Shown in pieces: positions 24,081 to 37,127 of a stretch of DNA of 64,000 bases. Numbering within the stretch: position 1 is the stretch's first letter; each line of letters starts with the position of its first letter. Source of the stretch: Membranipora membranacea (taxonomy: Eukaryota > Bryozoa > Gymnolaemata > Cheilostomatida > Membraniporidae); the NCBI GenBank assembly GCA_914767715.1, contig OU612066.1, positions 20,806,283 to 20,870,282 of the forward strand, written 5' to 3'. A program made the position numbers and the translations under genes. The notes under the pieces are model-generated. The model had not been told where the DNA came from. It saw nothing but the letters and a program-made list of their open reading frames with translations, and did no database searches.

Positions 24081-25603
24081 TAGATAATATGAGTTATTAG
24101 TATATGATAATGATACAGCAATGAACTGAGAGGGAGTTAATTGGGTACAGATCATATGAAGTTGGCAATAATATATAGAAGAAAGGTCACAATGAGATGG
24201 TATGGTATGATATGAGCAAGATATGTGAGAAAAAAAGATTCTGGTCATGGCATGAAATATTCAATGCTTGCGCCTCAATTCATCAGTCGATTAACCCAAG
24301 TTTATCTCCCTCATTCAATAACAGGTTCTGTGATACTAACAGTAGAAGGGCAGTGAATCCCATTACAACATTACATGACAAAGGCTGTGCAGTGCTTGTC
24401 ATGCTGACAACAGAAAGCTAATGTATAAACTGCTTGCTGTGCATTGCTAGTTGTAAAAGCAAGCGATGAATGAATTTCTCTGTAAGTGATTTTATTTTGG
24501 AATGCATGGTGATAGTAGAACAGTTCTGCTACTTGGCCAGCAAGCAAAGAACTCACTAACCTTCTGACATAACAAACACAAAATTTAAACTTTCAGTCAC
24601 AAAGCTAAAGGACTTTGATTGTGAATCAAGGAAGCTTGATGTGTTAAACTCATACTAAAAACTTATACTGATAATCATCAGACTGGGATATAAAGCGCCC
24701 AGTCACAGCTGTATAACCACCGCTCTGTTGTACCTACCAAACAGATTAAACTGGTCAGTCATCTTTGTAGCCATAGCTGAGTCGACCACAGCTGCCAGCT
24801 CGTGAGCAGCAAATATTTTACGAGGATTGTCATTAAAGTTGAGTACAGAGATAAATCTGCCATCACAGATTCTCTGTAGTCTTTGTAAGGCTACCTCCCT
24901 CACCTCTTCTAGTGGAATTTTATATCTACATAATAATATTATCAGTGATATGAAGTATCTACATAGTAACATTAATAGTGATGAGATGTATCTGAATCAT
25001 AAAATTATATAATTATATAGTGATTGAAGAATCTATATAAGCTGGAGTTTATATACAGAATATTAATATTCAAACATAATTTATATGTTGATCGCATATC
25101 CTGGATGAGTATGTATTAGCGAAACATTATTTTAACTGTTTTGAACTTTATTTTAACTATTTTGAAGACGACTAAATTTCGTTAATTATTACTAGTGCAA
25201 AGACGCTCTTTAACCTCCAATGTAAACTTTACTCCTGCAAATGATCAAATATTATCAAAGACAGACAATATGTAACTACAGAGTGCAACTTAATCTCTCT
25301 GCTGCAGCTCCTAGTCAGAGTTTGAAACCTTTTACCCCTGAAGTCTTACTTTGGAGTGAAGATAGGATCACGTAAGAATTCTCTCATCTCTTTCCTCATC
25401 TCCAGATTATCATGATCGAGAATCTCCATCGTCTTATCCATATTAAAGTGAGGCTTAGGCCAGTCATCTCTTAGAGCTGAGGGACTGTGGTTATTAGCCA
25501 TAGAGCTGCTGTACTGTATACTGGTGCTGGCTGCAGGCACCGTTAGACTAGACATACGAGCCTGAAGAGCCCAACTCACTGCCTTACCAAAAGCCAACGC
25601 GAT

Positions 25604-28600
25604 CTACAGGAGATGAAACATGGCTCGGGATAATATAGTTGTTGAATGGTGCAGGAGAAGACAGAAATCGAAGGACTCCACAAGATTTATCTTTCCACAG
25701 GGTACCTAACAGACTGTCACAATAAATCAGTTCAGAACCTGAGATTGATTCAAGGATGATATAAAAAGGGTAATGAAAGAAATAACTGCAGCCTTAGGTT
25801 GGCCTATTGGTTCCGTGACCATTGCCATATAGTAGTGACGGTACAGGCTTGCATATTAGTATACCCACGATGATGAGGGCAATTTCTGTCATGGGCCTAC
25901 TATTCACAGTCCACACCACACCATGGAGTCCTTGTTTACTCATCACCCAAACAATATCCGCATACCACTTTGCTCATACATAGCTAGGTTTGAATCTGGT
26001 GGGGCCGGGCCAGATGTTAGGTGTCCCATTAAAGTGGTCACTTGCCAAACATGCGCTCGTTTGGTGAGAAAATAGCGTATGAAAAATAGGTGAGGAGCGG
26101 TGAGAAGCGACAAATATATATGCAGGCCTATATATATATTATATATATAGGCCTAGGCGTACCCACACCAACTGGGCGTCTTTTTTTGGTGAATACGGAT
26201 GGGTGAAGCGGTTCATTCTTACTTATTTGCACTACCAATGAGCTCCCTCTCCTCCAGGAAGAACAAGAGGGAGGTCATATGCACAACAAGCCAATTACAT
26301 TTTGTCATGTGGTGATCCAGCATCACTACTCATTAATTACTTTCAATTTAATGTTTTATATACATCCATACAAGAATCTACTATTTCAGCCATCATATCA
26401 TATCTTTAATAAGATAGAATGATTGAGATACACTAGCAATTGCTACAATAGAATAGATATCAGTCAGTGACATGGGCCCCTGGGACTACATTCAATTCCA
26501 GGGGCCCGTGATCAGTGAGTCTCAGACTAACAAATGATCTAACTAATGAACTCCCTCAATGCTCAGACCGAGCAAAGAGTAGACTCAGAGTTGACCGACT
26601 CCTAGCTGCTCAGACCAGGGAGAATTCTCCCTGCTCAGATAGATGTATGTATGAGACTCACTGCCACTTCCAGTTGAGTTAGTTATCTCTCAATAGGAAT
26701 GGCATGTTGATGATTGTTTCACAGAATGCATTTGAAATATAAATAACTATGGTATTACCTTGCTGTAGCAGTCAATAAAAATGTTCCAATCAAGCAAAGA
26801 AAACCAGGTATCTAATATCCGACTGACTATTTATTTGCAACCTGTATAATTTATTTTCTCTGCTAACAGACTTGTTTTATGAACTGAAGACTTTCTTTCC
26901 ATAAACACAGACACCGACTCACAAATTGCCAATAATTGATGTCGAAAACATATGTCTATTCAGGTATCATTGACCTTATCTCAGAAAAAATCACTAATTT
27001 CAGAGTTGTCCTCTTATGATCCAGGCGGGGGTAACGCAGCAATAGTTGATTAACAACTATTATAATATTATGCAAGCTGGGAGGGCGCAAGCCGCATGTC
27101 ACGAGGACGAGGTTAGGGTCTTCAGATCATGGACTCAATATACTTCTTAGACAAGCTAATAGCATTAAATACTGTCACACTTAAATGCAAGATATGACAT
27201 GATAATTTTGTGCAGGGCATAATAGTTTACTGTATCTCTGTCAATGAAATAATGTATATAATCAAGGGACGTCTAGAGTTATATCAGCTCCTCGGTGAAT
27301 GTATGTTAAAGACCTTTCCACAAAGATTGAATAAATAATTTGTCTCCTTAGGCAAAACCTAGATCGATAACTTTTAAGATAAATTAGGATCATAAGCTTA
27401 TAATAATGAAAACAAATACAGTACACACATTTACCCTCAGCGGTCAGCACTACTATGCAATGCGAAAAACCCCTACTGCAAGTAATAACTATTATTTTTT
27501 AGGTAAGCCGGTTCTAAACACCACCATCTTCATTGAGTTCCGCAAAGTGATCCCTAGGTGTGTCAGAACACAACTAGTGGGCTCAGCTTGGTTTGCTAGT
27601 TGTCAGTGTTTACTGCAAAATGTTTTGTCATTACATAAGGCAGAATAGATCTGCGGCTGCGCTGTACGTAGAACATGCAAACTATGATATGTAATGATGA
27701 AGCTAGGTTTTGTGACACATAGATTAATGTTATGCAAATCTTACAGCCTTTTCTATGGCCAAACTATTTCTACTGATTCTGGGCTCTTAGAGCATTCTGC
27801 GCATGCTCAGCTCTGGGCATGAGCTGATCATCTCTGCAAAATTGAGCCTCGGAATTCCGAAGCCATCTGATTGGCTACCTGCTCTGGTGACTTACTCCCC
27901 CAAAGCGTGCGGATTTGTTATTAATAGTTATCCTCTCTTGTCATTATTAGCTGATTTTGATTGACAGTTTATGCAGGGGATATCCCATTTCCCCTTTCCA
28001 AAGTTGCAATCAGAACCCAAACTAAACTCATTGTTCTAACAAATGCGCAAATTCAAGTCACGCATGATGCATAGTTAGCCTTACGACACCTGCTTTGTGG
28101 TAATGATAGCCTAGTTTATCAGTGATATACATGCCCAGTCAGATCACGAGAGTCAGTATGCTCTTACATACATGACAAGTTACCCTATTTGGTAGGGTAA
28201 CACCAGATATTTGGACTGATTACCCTATGAGACCAGATGACCCTATAACCACCCCACTTTTGCACCTAAGAGCTTAGTGAAGTTTCATTTGCTTATTTTG
28301 CTGTCATGAGGTCTAGTTGTCAACATAATATAACAAATTGTATTAGTTTAAACATTGATAGATAGTAAAATTCTTTCTAATGCTTGCTAGAATTTGGTAA
28401 ACTATAGTTATCTAACAATAAAACAAAAGAAACAGATGTTTTAAGAACTTGGGCGGCTGGGGTGTTGCCCCAGGCCGCCGGAGGGAGTATTTTAGGGTCC
28501 CCCCAGACCAATCCAGCGCGCTAGGTGATGCACCACCAGATATAGAGCCCAGCCAACTTGTCATGTATGGGCTCTTAGAGATGATAAATGCAATAACTGA

Positions 28601-28979
28601 CGTCCACATTGCATGTCAATATTAGTTATATTTACTCTTATTTTTATTATGTTTACACATTATTTTTTTCTGTAGAGATAATTATTGTAACCTCTATTTA
28701 TGAAATAATCAGCTTTGACCTATCCGGGTCCCCCCAGACAGCTCAAAATTCTCAAGATTCTGCAGCGCACCTGCAAGTGTTACTCCATTTAACTGACTGT
28801 TTCGAATTGACCGTTGTCGAAGGGGTTGTTGCTGCACATTAATTCAAAAGTCTTCTCTGGTTGACCAGACACGTTGATTTGTGGCTCAGACTGGGTTCTA
28901 TACTGATAGCCGTTATTCATACTACTACCCTCATTTTATCTCACACTGACCAGCATATATTGCAGGTTTGTGCTTGTGA
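25604..28979. other. non-genic stretch between oxidase and minisatellite
   Basis: No exon is supportable. It holds a palindromic AGGCCTATATATATA...TAGGCCT at about 26123-26153, a hairpin with ATGGGCCCCTGG/CCAGGGGCCCGT arms at about 26472-26510, and a short direct repeat GGTCCCCCCAGAC at 28496 and 28728. The 28412-28609 reading frame has no family signature. Confidence 0.4.
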
Positions 28980-29605
28980 GCACAGCAGCTGTGCTGTATA
29001 TGCATATCCGAGCTACGTGTATATATATATATATATATGTGTGTACGTAAGTATATGTATATATATATGTATATACATATCCGAGTACATGCATACACAG
29101 CTGTGCTGTATATGCATATCCGAGCTACGTATATATATATATATGTACAAATGTATGTGTATATGTATATGTATATACATATCCGAGTATATGCATACAC
29201 AGCTGTGATGTATATGCATACACAGCTGTGATGTATATGCATACACAGCTGTGATGTATATGCATATCCAAGCTATGTGTATATATATATTTGTATATAC
29301 ATATGTGTATATGTATATGTATATACATATCCGAGTATATGCATACACAGCTGTGATGTATATGCATATCCGAGCTACGTATATATATATATATGTACAA
29401 ATGTATGTGTATATGTATATGTATATACATATCCGAGTATATGCATACACAGCTGTGATGTATATGCATACACAGCTGTGATGTATATGCATATCCAAGC
29501 TACGTGTATATATATATTTGTATATACATATGTGTATATGTATATGTATATACATATCCGAGTATATGCATACACAGCTGTGATGTATATGCATATCCGA
29601 CTGAG
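28980..29605. repeat. compound TA-rich minisatellite (102-bp and 23-bp units)
   Basis: The phrase CAGCTGTG(A/C)TGTATATGCAT recurs at about 28985, 29098, 29200, 29223, 29246, 29348, 29450, 29473 and 29576. Spacings are either about 102 or about 23 bases, so a long unit (with TATATA/TGTACA and ATATCCGAG segments) and a short unit alternate. Long Y/I/H/C-rich open frames on both strands here are artefacts of the repeat. Confidence 0.9.
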
Positions 29606-30426
29606 TCAAGCAGCAATCACAGTAATAGTTTATCATATGTTTTATAGAATTCTCTACTAGACTTCTGAACTTGTTTAGCACAAGATAACAAAGATTCTGT
29701 GAAGATGGTGTTTTGTGAGGAAATAATATATTAGACGAATGTCCTGAGAAGGAAAGTTGGATTTTCTTACTGTATTTTGTATCATCGCACCCGAAAAAAA
29801 CTTACACCAGATCTCTTTAATTATTTGTAATTTTTGGTTGGAGTTTTGATTTGTAATTCACAATGGTGAAACTTCTCTACTGAAAAATTGAGATTTTTTA
29901 TTGCTAGTAGGTGTAAAAAAAAAAATTCATCAATTAGGATTATATATTCAAGCTGCTTATCGAAGAGCCAAATCCGTGTGTGGTCATACAATTTGAGTCA
30001 TCGTTCTTTCAAATCCTCTATCAAACTTTACCAACATAAAATAAAAAGAATTACGCCTTAACCCATAAAACCACTGGCCAAACTTACCCTACCGATCACC
30101 TACATTTTACACATTTTTTTGTGTGATCACTGTTCACTGCATATAAGTCAAAATTTTAGCATCACGAAGTATGATTTATTTATAAAACTCCTTGCTGCAG
30201 TTGTATGATGTCATATATCTAGTTATTATTACTATCACAATCATAACGAGAGGATAACTTATATAATAATGAACAATAATGATTTCCATTCGAAATGGCC
30301 AACAATTGAAGGAGATGCGCCATGACACAACATTTAGCACAATGATGACTGAAGGTTGAGCGCGCAACAATCAAAAAATAGCGACCGACTGAACAAGCTG
30401 TGTTTCTGTTAATCTCTGTCAAAAGC

Positions 30427-30434
30427 TATAAATA
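30427..30434 (+). promoter_or_regulatory. TATA box of orphan gene X1
   Basis: TATAAATA, 68 bases before the X1 start codon, preceded by a C-rich/AT context typical of a core promoter. Transcription would begin near 30460. Confidence 0.5.
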
Positions 30435-30494
30435 AATCTAAGTGATATCTACGGGAACTTTTGTTCACATAACGAATAATATCAACAAAAAGAA

Positions 30495-33400
30495 ATGTAC
30501 AGAACTGCCATGTAAGTGTACTCGTTATTCTCATTACTGCTGTTATTGAATTGATAGTAGGCAAGTTTTAATTACTTTTGGAATGGTAATCAATTATTCA
30601 TCTTTGGAATATGGCCTAAATTTGTTAGAGCTAGGGGAAAAGCTTAAAATATTCAGATTTCATTCATGAGTGCACTTATTTAAAAACGATAATGCCATGA
30701 TTGTAAAATGCTAAAAAGGGTCCATCAGATTTTTACCAAAGATGATGTGTCATCAGCAGCGTTACGCCATCAAAGATGATTCAATCGCTGCCTTCTGAGA
30801 GCGTGAATAAGTAGTACAAATAGCATTGATACTACTAGGTGGCTCTATGAGTGAGAGTTAAATCACAAATTATACATTTCAATCATTGTAGTAGTGAGGT
30901 AGTTGGCCTTAGGTTGTGTAGTGATATCGATGATGATCACAAGGGACAGCAGCCGGATGTGAGTGATCATGAGGATGCATTCTCATGCAAAAGTCAGAAA
31001 GGTGAGTCTCAATTAGGGGAACCTGAAATTTGTTGATCTTGAATAACAGTCATTATGATGTTTATATGAAGCTTTGAAGCTGCTGATTTTGTCATTGAAA
31101 AGAATTAAAACATAATGTTCCCAACATGGAAGCAAACTTGGCCCAGGAGAACTGTCCAGTAGTCAGCTATAGAAGAACAGACATGGTTTAGATCGCACTC
31201 AATTCAAAAGTTCAAACATATATGATAACAAATTCATGTTAGAAACATATCAAAACGTATTTGATTTCAGAATCAGATGCAGGATACAGGTCTGAGGAGG
31301 GAAGTTTCTGGGATGAAGATCAGATGTGTGAATTCTCTGATGGTAAGTACCCTAATCTAAAGGACATAATTGTTATTTGGAAGTTATCTATCCACTGCTA
31401 TGCCACTTTTTGCTACTTGCTAATTTTCAATGCTGAAGCATTTTATGATTATAATTGCAGAACTTAATTGAAGCGAATGAACCATGCACTCATTGCAAGA
31501 CAGCACTGACATAGTATAGCTCCTCATTGAGTGATTGCAGAGGGATCCCAGCCTGATAGAAATATCAAGTACAATATGACAGAACAAGAGTTCAGATTTT
31601 TTTTATCTCGTTCATTTTCATTGAGATACATCTACCTAAAATGGGGCATCGATAGTGATATAGGATGTGTAGCACATTAGTTCTTACATTCTCTGATTTA
31701 CAGACATCTTGGACACTGAGTTTCTTTTCTCATGTGATGAAGAGACCACTACAGACACACTATTTACTAAACGGCTCATCGACAGCCTCAATCACTTAGT
31801 AGAAGATTCTCTTAAAATTAATGATCAAGTCTCGTCATTGAAGATCCCGACTGATCAAAATATGGTACATGGTGTACGGTGAGTATTTAATGATGTTCTA
31901 CTAGTCACTTGTATTCATTTTTTTTCTTCTTTATATCATACTACAGCTGAGACCCAAATTCAGAAAGATCAGTGCACTAGCAAGCTGCATGCAACTGACT
32001 GGAACTGTGAAAGCTTTCATCCCCAGCCGATAGGAATATGACAGCTGACAATAAATAATATGATATAAAAAATTTAAGGATTGTCTTTACTTTCACAATA
32101 AGAAGAGAACTTATAGTTATACCCCTAAAAAAATAGCTTTTTTGGGCAGAAGCTTGCATTTTTATCTTTATATCATACTAATATTGAACATAGTATGATG
32201 TGAGCTGAATTAGTCTAAGTGCTCAGACCCCAAGGCGCAGGGAGTTACTTGCGCACGCTATCAAACTCCTCTCCCTCTAGTTTGATAGCGTGCGCAAGTA
32301 ACTCCCTGCGCCTTGGAGTCTGAGCACTTAGACTAGAGCTGAATAAGTGTCCAATCAGTGATGTAATTTGGCAGTCTCTGATAGGCATACCTCTCCTAAC
32401 ATGTACCCAAATCAAATCTATCCAAAAAGACACGCATGGAAATATGTCCCAAATTGGGAACTGATAACAAATAGGCAACTGACTTGTCTGCTCTTGATCA
32501 CTATATATAATTTGGTTACTTTTGTGCTATTTTCTAGACCTGGAGTATTTGATACATCCATTTGGCAAAGCGTCGAGAATGATTTGATGAACAGATCATC
32601 TCTGCACGAAGAAGGCTTTGATTATCCCGACAATGAAATAGAAACGCCATTGAATCTAAGCCTCCTTGAGTTCACCGATGAACTGACGCAGCTAGAAAAT
32701 CAAGATATGTCACTCTCGACACTATTCTACCAGACCATCACAAAGGACCATTTCGTGTAAGTTTCAATGAGTATTTTGCAAAACATTCCGCACATTGTCA
32801 ATGTGCCAATCACTTTCAATAATAATAAAAGGCATCAATGCAGTTTAATGGAAAACACTCATGATAATGTTACAGTTGCCTTATCTCATGAGAGAATCCA
32901 GGCTATGATACATTTTGTTCCCCTATTTGATTTTTACTTCCGAGCTGACCACATAAAATGATCTGTAGTAAACAGTGATACCATTTATCCTCATTTTCAT
33001 CGTAATGACTATGAAGCAACCAGCCAATTACTAATGCCTATGAACAATATATACGTTGAAAATCTGAAAAGGGGGAAACATCAGTATTATGAGCTGTCCC
33101 CCCCCCACAACAAATGAATCCAGTGATTTTTAACTAGTGAACTTCTATTTTACAGAGCTGAAATAGTATATTCTGAAGATGGGTTGGAGAGTAAAGCACA
33201 GGAGCAACAGAATGATACCCTTACAGTTCCTCAGGGTGAGTGAGAAACTTTTACATATTTAATTAGAACTGGTAATTTCTGTCACATGGAAGAAGGATAA
33301 CGAAAATATGTGTCCTTTTGCCAAGCTTTAATCATGAACTCTGAAACAATGACCACTAGTTTGGGTCTGTCAATATTTGAACCAGAGGTAGTGAAATCGA

Positions 33401-33706
33401 TAAACAAACATACTACAGCAGTGATGGAGGGCAAACTTTCACCTTATTTCAGAATCAGGAGAAACGATTTGCGAAACTTATGAGGAAATAAAACCTGAGC
33501 CAGCTACATGTGTGCAGCAGGAAAGCTCTCAAATTCCGTGTGATACTTCTAGTGATAAATTACGAGTCTGTGAGAAACGCTCTCGGTCTACTACCAAGAT
33601 ATCGGCTACGCGCGGAGTTCAGCATGGTATAAAGAGAAGAGTTACCAAATGTTTTAAAATTGTCAAGAGTTTTGTGAGAAACACTATACGCAGGATCATC
33701 TCATAG
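30495..33706 (+). CDS. orphan gene X1, seven exons, 308 aa
   Basis: I do not recognise this family. Exons: 30495-30511, 30892-31001, 31271-31342, 31704-31878, 32538-32756, 33156-33235 and 33453-33706. All introns are GT-AG, phases agree, and the total is 927 bases with one stop. There is no signal peptide or membrane helix. Residues 1-125 are acidic and Ser/Asp-rich (SDIDDDHKG, SDHEDAF, EEGSFWDEDQ). Residues 125-198 (exon 5) hold a leucine-rich segment ETPLNLSLLEFTDELTQLE. Residues 225-280 are polar, with IKPEPATC and several Cys. The last 30 or so residues are strongly basic and could form an amphipathic helix (IKRRVTKCFKIVK, FVRNTIRRI). An acidic body plus basic tail suggests an intracellular regulator or adaptor, but that is only a guess. 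The exon 1 assignment rests on splice phase and a TATA box. It is partial in X2 and X3 and convergent with TRIM-A. Confidence 0.8.
32211..32335. mobile_element. 125-bp hairpin MITE with 9-bp target duplication, X1 intron 4
   Basis: Arms 32211-32267 and 32279-32335 are 57 bases each with one mismatch, around an 11-base loop. Direct repeats GAGCTGAAT flank it (32202-32210 and 32336-32344). The paralogous intron of X3 near 58612 reads through GTGAGCTGA without the insert. A 9-bp duplication with long inverted ends fits a Mutator-like (MULE) or foldback element. Confidence 0.85.
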
Positions 33707-33730
33707 TGTCTCCCTATATATATATTTATG

Positions 33731-33767
33731 CATAAACATATAAATACTTAGTATTTATATGTTTATG
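33731..33767. mobile_element. 37-bp palindromic insertion with 8-bp target duplication, X1 3' flank
   Basis: Starts CATAAACATATAAATAC and ends with its exact complement. It is flanked by TATTTATG at 33723-33730 and 33768-33775. The paralogous site downstream of X2 (about 44325-44335) reads straight through without the insert and without the duplicated TATTTATG, so this is a true insertion after the module duplicated. Confidence 0.85.
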
Positions 33768-33775
33768 TATTTATG

Positions 33776-36700
33776 TTTACACTCATACTGGCTCACAGGC
33801 TATTTTATGTTCATGGTCCAGTTTTTGTGTAGTTTTCTTATGGATTATTCAATGCGTCTTTCCATTATAAATATCTTCATGGCTGTGTTGATTACAATTT
33901 TGTTTCCAATATTTCAATGCATTATTGGTTAGATGCGTACCCTGTTATTTGCATTTTGCAGCTTCAGTCATTTTTTTGCATGTGTTTTACTGTTCCAATA
34001 CAAAAAAATATGGAAAGCCAAATAAGCTATCTGGATTGAAAGTGTAAGGGATCAAAGAAGAATTATCCATCTAGGAGCAGCCACATAATCCATGAGTCAT
34101 ATAGAGTTCATGATTTATCATGTACTAAGTACATCTGATATTCATAATCTCCTATAATCAGTAGTATAACTGGAGTATCTTGATGAATAATCCATACTGG
34201 AGCTGTCGTATAATCTGAGATGAGAAATGATTCTGCAACGAGCCGAAACACCTTTCTTTTACCCTGATCATCCTTATAATTTTGAGTTAAGTCGTCATGA
34301 TGAATCTCGTAATCTATGCTTCTGTTTTTAAAAAGTCAGACGGAGGCCTTGCACACAATATCAGATATCCTTTGGCTTCTGGATTTCTGAAAAAAAGAGT
34401 GTCATGGATAAAGCTACATAAATCCCCTAGCCCATTTCGCATTGCACAAATCATTGCATTAAGAAGATGGACAATATCTATGATATGATAAGCATTCACC
34501 ATCACAAAAGCTTGGTATTTGGCAACAAGCAATCTCTTCGCGAACTGATACAATTAGGGATTTTGTGAACCTCATAAGTGGCAAGTAGGATTTAGAATGG
34601 CAAAAAACAGTATTTAATCTCCATTATTTCGGGTGTTTATTAATTTTGAGTTATCTCTCCTGACTCTGGAAGCTTCGGGAGTTTTAAGTATTATACTAAC
34701 AGGCAGAAATAATACGGTAGCCATTACTTCAGACTGATATTCAGGAGCCGTCACCCCAACAACACAATGATTCCCAGCCTAGATACCAATAGGAGCTTAC
34801 TGACCTGGAATATCATTTGGAAAACAGTCCATTTAGATAAAATATGATCCAATTTACCTGTATTTGGATTATCAAGCCACAGCCGACTCACCAGCCGAAG
34901 GGGAATAACTTAAATGCAGGCAAATCAGATCAACCTAGATCTACAATCGAGTGTGGTCTCTCAACATTGTCAACACAATATTATGCGAAATAAGAAAAAG
35001 ATGTTTAACCTCAATCATATCGGTGTCTGCGATCAGCGTGCATCATTTAGCCCTAGCTCTTCCGACTATAGGGATGAATGTACAATAGGACACAATGATG
35101 AGTTGGGTTTATCAACTGTAAGGACAAATGTGCTCTTCAGTGAACACACACCACAGTGAATTAGATGCGCTATCATTGCAAATGGTTAACATATATAACT
35201 TTTGTCTTCCAATTATTTCCAGTCCTTCTTCAGTTAGTCACACCAACTTTTGACAAAATCTTCCCAACCACTTAATCTTGAAGTGGAGTTTTTGAATAAT
35301 GGACAAACTATGGGAAACATCTCTTAAAACATCATCATCATTCCTCCTATCAGAAAGACCACCTGTGCCACATATACATGTACCCTCTAGTCTATGTCTA
35401 ATGATCATAATGAGTGAGGCCAAGAGAAGCAATAGAATCGTTAAATGGATCACAGTTTATAGAATTCTTTTACAGAACACTAACCACTCACAACATTTAG
35501 TTTATTTTTCTAGGCCTACCTAACCAACTAAAAACTAAGTCTAGTGTACGTAGCCTAGGCAAGGAGTTAGAGGGCACTACTACACTGAGGTATAAATTAT
35601 ATAATTGAAAAATAAATCACCTCCTCATTTCATCGATTCTGAAGTAACATACACATATACTTGAAGTCAACCGAAGTCCATGATCAACTTATTCCCCCAA
35701 ACACAGGCATCTAGAGCTACAAGCATTACATGTTTTTGCTATGTAAACATGCCTGTTACTCCAGATACCTACCTATCGTATCTATGAATCACCCCCAGCA
35801 GGGAAAACTCCAGAGGTGCATGGATAATAATTCTCCAGTCAACTCTCCAAGAAGAGTTGAATACCAAAGGTTGTAGGAAAAAAGTTAAGTTCATTGGTTG
35901 CAGCTACTTTTATTTCCTCAATTTTTTTGATTTTTGATAAAACTTATAGACTACGTATAAAGATCAATGAGCTGAATCTTTTTGAAATGTCATTTCTTGA
36001 TGCAATGACATTTCTTCTACTGGATAAGGATTTACACCCTTCAAATGACAAAACAGAGGTAAGAAAGACTGTAGATTTGATTTATCACAATGAAAAGAGC
36101 CTATGAAATGGCGGTCACAACGTAATGATGTGCTAAAGATGAGGTGGTAAATCTTGAATATTTGCTTTAAAAGTTGACTTAATTTAAATTATGACTCAGT
36201 TTGTTGCTGTTGAATATTTGGGTCTAAAACCCTTTCTGAATTATATGCTATATGCCCTTGTTTCCTGTATGAGAGTCACTGTCTCAAGACATCAATGAGA
36301 TGACAACTCTCAATTGCACAAGGCATTATCATTTTATTAGTGAAGGAAGTTATTGATCTCTTGCCTGAGACCATTTGAGAGAGCGTTAGTTAGATGTTCG
36401 AGACTATACCACCCTTCAGGCATTACAGAGAGAAATTCCAGGTATGTATGGGCAGTACCCAGTTTCATGAAAAGATCATACTAGATGGTTTGTTGGTGCA
36501 GACCACAGTGTTTGCTAAGACATATTTTAGGTACGTAGTCCAATACAACAGTCGGGTGTTCTGAGATATGTGGCAGGTGCTGTATGGGGCACGCCTTACA
36601 GCACCAATAACAATATTTTATAGGCCTTGAGTCTCAGAACACCCATCGAGAGCAACAGTTTTCAGCGGCCATTCAGAACAGCACATATTTTTGTATTGGT

Positions 36701-37127
36701 GGAGTTCATTGACAAAGTGAATGACTCTACCTTCAACAAAGGCATGAGATGCTTGAGATGACCTAACACAGAGCAATCAGGCTTTCCAGCCGCCTCAAAG
36801 GATAGGGTTTGCCTACTGACACTGCAAAATATGGGAAAAAAATCCACTGCATGATTCTTTCCATGAAAATATTTAATATGATGACCGTCTGCGTCTCTGA
36901 GCTCAGACTTATGATGAGGAATCTGATGAAAATAAATGATAACGACAATGTCCAGCAAAGAATGCCAGCAGACTTGTCAATTCACTGGATAACAAGAGGA
37001 AGGAATCTCTTCAAGCTGTTTTCAAACCACTGGTTTTCTTGTCGACACAATTGGGGCATCAATGTTATCTATAAGCATTCTTCTCTGTGAAACCTCCTGT
37101 TCTCAAAGTTGCAATGTTGTTATTATA
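33776..37127. other. duplicated non-genic spacer of module 1
   Basis: No exon could be framed. Long tracts match the spacers of modules 2 and 3: 33770-34500 resembles 44340-45070 and 60180-60850, 34690-34990 resembles 61610-61900, and 35565-35620 resembles 45540-45600 and 62800-62850. A hairpin with GGGTGTTCTGAGA / TCTCAGAACACCC ends spans 36554-36644. A decayed coding-like segment on the minus strand (HGKNHAVDFF, GKPDCSVLGHL; 36662-36958) has a relative at 48930-49330 but no family I can name. Confidence 0.5.

Larger units (their letters stand above)
20366..25603 (-). pseudogene. ACOX: acyl-CoA oxidase, nine exons, frame-broken
   Basis: Peroxisomal acyl-CoA oxidase family (FAD-dependent first step of beta-oxidation). 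Minus-strand exons: 25603-25350, 24925-24734, 23804-23708, 23338-23194, 22703-22624, 22327-22162, 21755-21617, 21083-20992 and 20533-20366. Family landmarks in order: [147 protein letters not shown]. Most junction phases agree. Breaks: exon 3 is about ten bases short at the conserved C-F-G-L-T-E motif; exon 9 has an in-frame TGA before S-V-S-R-E; and an AG tract of eight units follows that S-R-E and shifts frame. Exons 7 and 8 do not join in frame, and the usual D-T-P between them was not found. C-terminal exons were not found either. The ATG may be at about 25552 (MSSL). Allelic or assembly error remains possible. Confidence 0.8.

Noticed and set aside
28496-28742. GGTCCCCCCAGAC direct repeat as a transposon target duplication
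   Set aside because: The 230 bases between the copies have no inverted ends or element-like structure.
28861-29681. Long open frames on both strands rich in Y, I, C and H
   Set aside because: They are the translation of the TA-rich minisatellite. Several frames are open at once and there is no splice or start context.
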